From a bacterium (lineage in GTDB: Bacteria > Patescibacteriota > Minisyncoccia > Phycocordibacterales > SBAW01), in the NCBI GenBank assembly GCA_005239955.1, contig SBAW01000024.1, positions 1-51,974 of the forward strand: a stretch of 51,974 bases of DNA, given 5' to 3'. This document shows positions 48,033 to 51,974 of the stretch, piece by piece. The notes beneath the pieces were generated by a model that saw nothing but the letters and a program-made list of their open reading frames with translations, made no database searches and was not told the DNA's origin. Numbering within the stretch: the first letter of the stretch is position 1; each line of letters opens with the position of its first letter. A program made the position numbers and the translations under genes.

Positions 48033-49700
48033 TTACATCCGCTCCAAGGCCTTGATACCAAGAAGCTCGAGGCCGTTTCGCATCGTGATACGAAAGGCGT
48101 CGGTGAGCGCAAGTTTATACGGACCAAATTCGGTATCCTCAATAATCCGCTCCTCGGCATAAAAGCGATTAAACGCCGCCGCAAGGAGCGTGAGATATGA
48201 CACGACGTGGTGCGGTTCAAATTCCGCCGCAGCTCGCTCCACCACTTCGGGGAATCGGTACAAAAGTCGCTCCAACTCGCCGGGCTCTTTTGGTTTTGCG
48301 GTTGAGGCGCGCATACTCGCTTCTCTTGCTTTGCGTAGAATTGAAACACTGCGAGTGTGCGCGTACTGAAGGTAGGGCCCTGAGTCGCCTTCAAGTGAGA
48401 GCGATTTTTCGTGATCAAACACAATATCCTTTCCCGTTCCCTGCTTGAGGACCGCGTACTTAATTGCGGCGACACCAATCGCGTCGGCAATGTCATCTGC
48501 TCCGGGAGCGTTGCGCTCTTTCATTTTAAGAAGCGCCACCGCTTTCAGTTCATCAAGAAGATCTTCACTACGCACAATATTTCCAGTTCGCGACGACATT
48601 TTTCCAGAGGTTAAACGCAGCATGCCGTTACTTATCTGCACAATCTTTCCGGCGAGCTTCGCGTCAACCAACTCGAGTGCTTTTTTTACCACTTTGAAAT
48701 ACTCCGCCTGCTCCGTCCCCGTAACCGTAATCGACTGATCAAAAGGAAACGCTTTCTTTTTTAAGTGTGCGAGCCCCAGATCTTTTGCCTCGTAGGTAGG
48801 CAACTCTTCTTTGGTAAGGAAGACGCGCGTATGAAGGCCATAGCGCTCACCGCGAAACACCACCGCATCGTCGCTTTTCTCAAAAACGCCTTTGTTGAGC
48901 CATTCTAAGACAATTGCTTTACCGACAGGACCCGTCTCACTTTCAAAGAAGTAAAAATCAAAAGTGGTTCCCAGGCGCTTATACATCACTTCAAATTGAT
49001 CGAGTGAAAGTTTGCGCCCCTTCGTGTAGAGTTCGTTTACGTTCGAATCGCTCTTGGTATATACCGCACGATTAATCGCGACAATTTCTTCCTTTGCCTG
49101 ACTGCTTTCTTCATACGCGGCGGCTCCTTCTGCATAGCCCCGCCCCAGATCCCCTGCGGTCTCTGCTTTTCCTAATTTTTTGATCCCCCAAATCGCCTTC
49201 GCAACATGGAGCCCCACATCGCCTTGGTAGTTGGCGCGCGCCACTTTCGCACCGGAGTGTTCAATAAGGCGCGACAGCGACTCTCCAAGCGCGTTTGGAA
49301 CAAGGTGGCCGATATGAAATTCTTTAAACGGATTGGGGTCGGTATACTCAACCATTATCCTTTCGCCTTTGCGTGACGTGTTGCTTCCCCACTTTTCATC
49401 CGCGGAAACAATTTCGCGTATACTTTTGTGAAGAAAATCGGGTGAAAGCGTAATGTTAATAAACCCCGGTCCCGCAACTTCTGTTTTTGCGATGAATCCT
49501 TTTTCATCGCGGATAAGTGAGGCGATCCGCTCCGCAAGCGCGCGAGGTTGCTCGCCGGCTTGTTTGCCGACCATGAGCGCAACATTGGTCGCATAATCCC
49601 CAAAGGAGAGTTCCGGATGTTCAAGGTGAATGTCGGGCACCGGAAGAGTGAGGCTCTGGAGTGCCTTGGTAACGATGTTCGTAATGTGTTGCTTGATCAT
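48033..49700 (-). CDS. argS: Arginyl-tRNA synthetase
   Basis: VEYTDPNPFKEFHIGHLVPNALGESLSRLIEHSGAKVARANYQGDVGLHVAK. Confidence 0.96.
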   Translation of the reverse strand: MIKQHITNIVTKALQSLTLPVPDIHLEHPELSFGDYATNVALMVGKQAGEQPRALAERIASLIRDEKGFIAKTEVAGPGFINITLSPDFLHKSIREIVSADEKWGSNTSRKGERIMVEYTDPNPFKEFHIGHLVPNALGESLSRLIEHSGAKVARANYQGDVGLHVAKAIWGIKKLGKAETAGDLGRGYAEGAAAYEESSQAKEEIVAINRAVYTKSDSNVNELYTKGRKLSLDQFEVMYKRLGTTFDFYFFESETGPVGKAIVLEWLNKGVFEKSDDAVVFRGERYGLHTRVFLTKEELPTYEAKDLGLAHLKKKAFPFDQSITVTGTEQAEYFKVVKKALELVDAKLAGKIVQISNGMLRLTSGKMSSRTGNIVRSEDLLDELKAVALLKMKERNAPGADDIADAIGVAAIKYAVLKQGTGKDIVFDHEKSLSLEGDSGPYLQYAHTRSVSILRKAREASMRASTAKPKEPGELERLLYRFPEVVERAAAEFEPHHVVSYLTLLAAAFNRFYAEERIIEDTEFGPYKLALTDAFRITMRNGLELLGIKALERM

Positions 49701-50341
49701 AGAAATTTCCTGACTGCGGTATATATTTTTTCGTGCACTGCTTCACGCGAAAGAACGCGACCGCGCAATTCACAAGAAATAGTGATCCATCCTTCTTTTT
49801 TTGCGAGTTCCTTCCCTGTCTTAAAGCTTGCTCTATTGTATCTCGTACTTCGTTCGACGTGGTCTTTACGTGAGAGAAGCGCCATCGCGAGAACTGGCGA
49901 GAGTGAGAGATAGAGTGTGGCAGTGGGGCGCGGAAGTTTAAAGATGCCGTACTCAATCTTCTGAAGCCATGAGAAAAAACGTGCGCGTTCTTTTGGTGAA
50001 GAAATTTTCCCTCCCTGGTGCATTTTATTGGCACTCACATAGCGATCACAAATAACAATGGTGCCTTTCGCGAGCCACCCTTCAAGTTTCGTTTTCGTTT
50101 CAAATCGATCAGCGGCATAGAGCGCCGCCGAAAGATACGGATCGGTTTTCGTTGGGTCACCGTGTCGTCCATCGAGAAACTCCCGAATAAGGCGCCCAAA
50201 CACGTTCTCCTTATACTGCGGAAAGCTTAAAAAACGAGCGCTGTAGCCTTCCTTTTGGAGACGACGCAACAGAAGGCGCCCTTGGGTCGTCTTTCCCGAA
50301 CCGTCAACGCCATCAAGCACAATGAGTTTTCCGCGCCGCAT
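49697..50341 (-). CDS. tmk: Thymidylate kinase
   Basis: LIVLDGVDGSGKTTQGRLLLRRL; VICDRYVSANKMHQG. Confidence 0.92.
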   Translation of the reverse strand: MRRGKLIVLDGVDGSGKTTQGRLLLRRLQKEGYSARFLSFPQYKENVFGRLIREFLDGRHGDPTKTDPYLSAALYAADRFETKTKLEGWLAKGTIVICDRYVSANKMHQGGKISSPKERARFFSWLQKIEYGIFKLPRPTATLYLSLSPVLAMALLSRKDHVERSTRYNRASFKTGKELAKKEGWITISCELRGRVLSREAVHEKIYTAVRKFL

Positions 50342-50371
50342 AGCGCTTACGCTATCACGCGATTCCCTCCT

Positions 50372-51472
50372 TTAAAACACACTCCATGTGAGAGGCGGGG
50401 TTGAGGTTGCAGAGATAATGGTAAAGCTTTCGCGCCCAATGAGGGCACCGCGCGGAGTCTCCACACTACAACGCCATTCTCCAGCCGAGAGTGCAGTTTT
50501 TATGCTGTAGCCGCGATAACCGGTCTCGCGCCCGCCCACAATTGAAAAGGAAACGAGGGAAAGCGTTTTCCATTCTCCCGATGCTTCTTGGCGCTCCCAC
50601 CGATGATTAATAGAAGTGCTAAGGCCTGTGGGGGCGAAGACAGAGGAAAAACAGTAGGCGTGGGCTCCGGGCGAGGCGGTAAAGGTATTGGAAGTCGTAT
50701 TAAAAAATTCATACCAGCGCGGCGCCTCATAGGCGGCGATGTAGGAACCGTCCGTCTCTCTGGTGAGCCCATGATAAATTCCGATCTCCCGAAGCGCGAG
50801 CGGCACCGGCGGCAAAATATTGACGAAGTAAAGAAAGTTAAAGACGCCATAGACTCCCCCAACCACGAGTCCAAGTGCAAGAAGGTTCTTTGCCATCACG
50901 CGCCGATTGACCGCAAAAAGAACTCCAACAAACGCCGCAATGGTAAGGAGTGCGGTCGCACCGCTAATGAGAAACGCCTGCGTGCTGATGTCATTGAGCG
51001 CAATCGGCACAACGAGCGCAAAGTACGCAAAAAGAAGGAGGAAGTAGGCGCCGATGTGGGCACGAATGAGTGAGTAGCGATCGCGCAAAAATTCATTTCC
51101 GATTAAAAACCCGCCAAGAATGAGGAAGAAGAGAAGACTCCCCTCAAATGTTCCGCTGTGCCCATAGAGGACCAAAAGTGCTGATGCAAGGTTACCAAAA
51201 GAAAATTGAAGAAGGGCGACCAGAGGGAGTGTGTTCCCTTCTTCGCCACGTCGTTGCTTGAGGTTAAGGAGAAGAATCGTCCCGCCCGCAATAATGAGAT
51301 AAGAAATGATGACAAGATTCTCAAAGAGCCGATCAGGACGTCCGAGCGTGAGAAGATCCCACACAAAACCAAAAAGGAGTGCCGCCGCCGGAATGTGCCG
51401 ACGATATTTGAAGAGAAATTCTTTTATGGGCTTAAGTCGCGGATGTTCAAACCACCCCCCAGGTGTATCCAT
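50372..51472 (-). CDS. Membrane protein with C-terminal DUF2914-like domain
   Basis: Multi-TM N-terminal half; C-terminus HRWERQEASGEWKTLSLVSFSIVGGRETGYRGYSIKTALSAGEWRCSVETPRGALIGRESF. Confidence 0.8.
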   Translation of the reverse strand: MDTPGGWFEHPRLKPIKEFLFKYRRHIPAAALLFGFVWDLLTLGRPDRLFENLVIISYLIIAGGTILLLNLKQRRGEEGNTLPLVALLQFSFGNLASALLVLYGHSGTFEGSLLFFLILGGFLIGNEFLRDRYSLIRAHIGAYFLLLFAYFALVVPIALNDISTQAFLISGATALLTIAAFVGVLFAVNRRVMAKNLLALGLVVGGVYGVFNFLYFVNILPPVPLALREIGIYHGLTRETDGSYIAAYEAPRWYEFFNTTSNTFTASPGAHAYCFSSVFAPTGLSTSINHRWERQEASGEWKTLSLVSFSIVGGRETGYRGYSIKTALSAGEWRCSVETPRGALIGRESFTIISATSTPPLTWSVF

Positions 51473-51510
51473 ATCGTTTCCACCATATCACACCGCCCCA
51501 AACCACCATC

Positions 51511-51552
51511 TCACAACATTCTAACATTCTATAGAATATTAGAATGTTGTGA
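51511..51552. promoter_or_regulatory. Palindromic operator-like site, downstream of the ArsR-like gene
   Basis: TCACAACATTCTAACATTCTATAGAATATTAGAATGTTGTGA, near-perfect 42-bp palindrome. Confidence 0.75.
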
Positions 51553-51817
51553 AGAAGCGAAAAAATGCTTTGCCGTAGGGAGACAAGGAATGTCGCACCT
51601 CTCTTCCGTCATATTTTTTATTGAGAAGCCCTGCGTGAACCAGTTTGCTCGTGTGTGCTGAAATATTTTTGATGTCGCATTGGAGATGCGAGGATATGTC
51701 ATCAAGGCTCAAACCCTCTTCCTTCCCCAAAAGCTGCACAATCTCAATACGCCAATGATTTGCGACTCCTTTAAAATGGCGTTCCAATTGCCGCGATGTT
51801 CGAGTTTTCTCTTTCAT
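51539..51817 (-). CDS. ArsR-like winged-helix transcriptional regulator
   Basis: ANHWRIEIVQLLGKEEGLSLDDISSHLQCDIKNISAHTSKLVHAGLLNKKYDGREVRHSLSPYG. Confidence 0.85.
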   Translation of the reverse strand: MKEKTRTSRQLERHFKGVANHWRIEIVQLLGKEEGLSLDDISSHLQCDIKNISAHTSKLVHAGLLNKKYDGREVRHSLSPYGKAFFRFFTTF

Positions 51818-51849
51818 ACCTCAATAATACCTCAGCACCTCAATACTAA

Positions 51850-51883
51850 AACATTCTGACATTCTATAGAATGTCAGAATGTT
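51850..51883. promoter_or_regulatory. Palindromic operator-like site, upstream of the ArsR-like gene
   Basis: AACATTCTGACATTCTATAGAATGTCAGAATGTT, perfect 34-bp palindrome. Confidence 0.8.
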
Positions 51884-51974
51884 GATAATGTGTGGAGATA
51901 ATGTTGGTAGCTTGTGGGTAATATGTGCAACCTTTAAGCGGACTGTGGGTGATACGATTCGTTCATGAAGTTCT

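Overview
This 52 kb window looks like a candidate-phyla (Patescibacteria/Parcubacteria-like) bacterial chromosome segment. That assignment is inferred from gene content, many small-ORF and surface-type genes, and an intron-rich 23S gene; it was not tested phylogenetically. Most protein genes are housekeeping: secD, folD, sugar epimerase, sugar transferase, GT4, rodA, an ABC exporter, folP, folK, folB, rplL, rplJ, ftsK, recA, an ECF sigma factor, efp, rpsR, ssb, rpsF, tatD, metG, glyQS, a trypsin-like protease, recO, ileS, argS, tmk and an ArsR-like regulator. A 23S-5S rRNA unit lies on the minus strand with no 16S beside it. The 23S gene is split by three group I-like introns at E. coli positions 1931, 2593 and 2656; two of them carry LAGLIDADG ORFs. 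Best candidates for undescribed biology: (1) a putative structured 5'-leader RNA family with three copies (efp leader, AI-2E transporter leader, and an orphan near 13.8 kb), sharing loop motifs but with different, compensated closing stems; (2) a second repeated long-stem element in the folD leader and the 23S leader; (3) an IleRS with a complete histidine-phosphatase domain inserted in it; (4) an island of small ORFs, each with its own promoter, SD and hairpin; (5) a cluster of terminator-punctuated putative sRNAs downstream of efp, ending in a duplicated rpsR 3' end. Everything was read by eye; no alignment, folding or database search was run.
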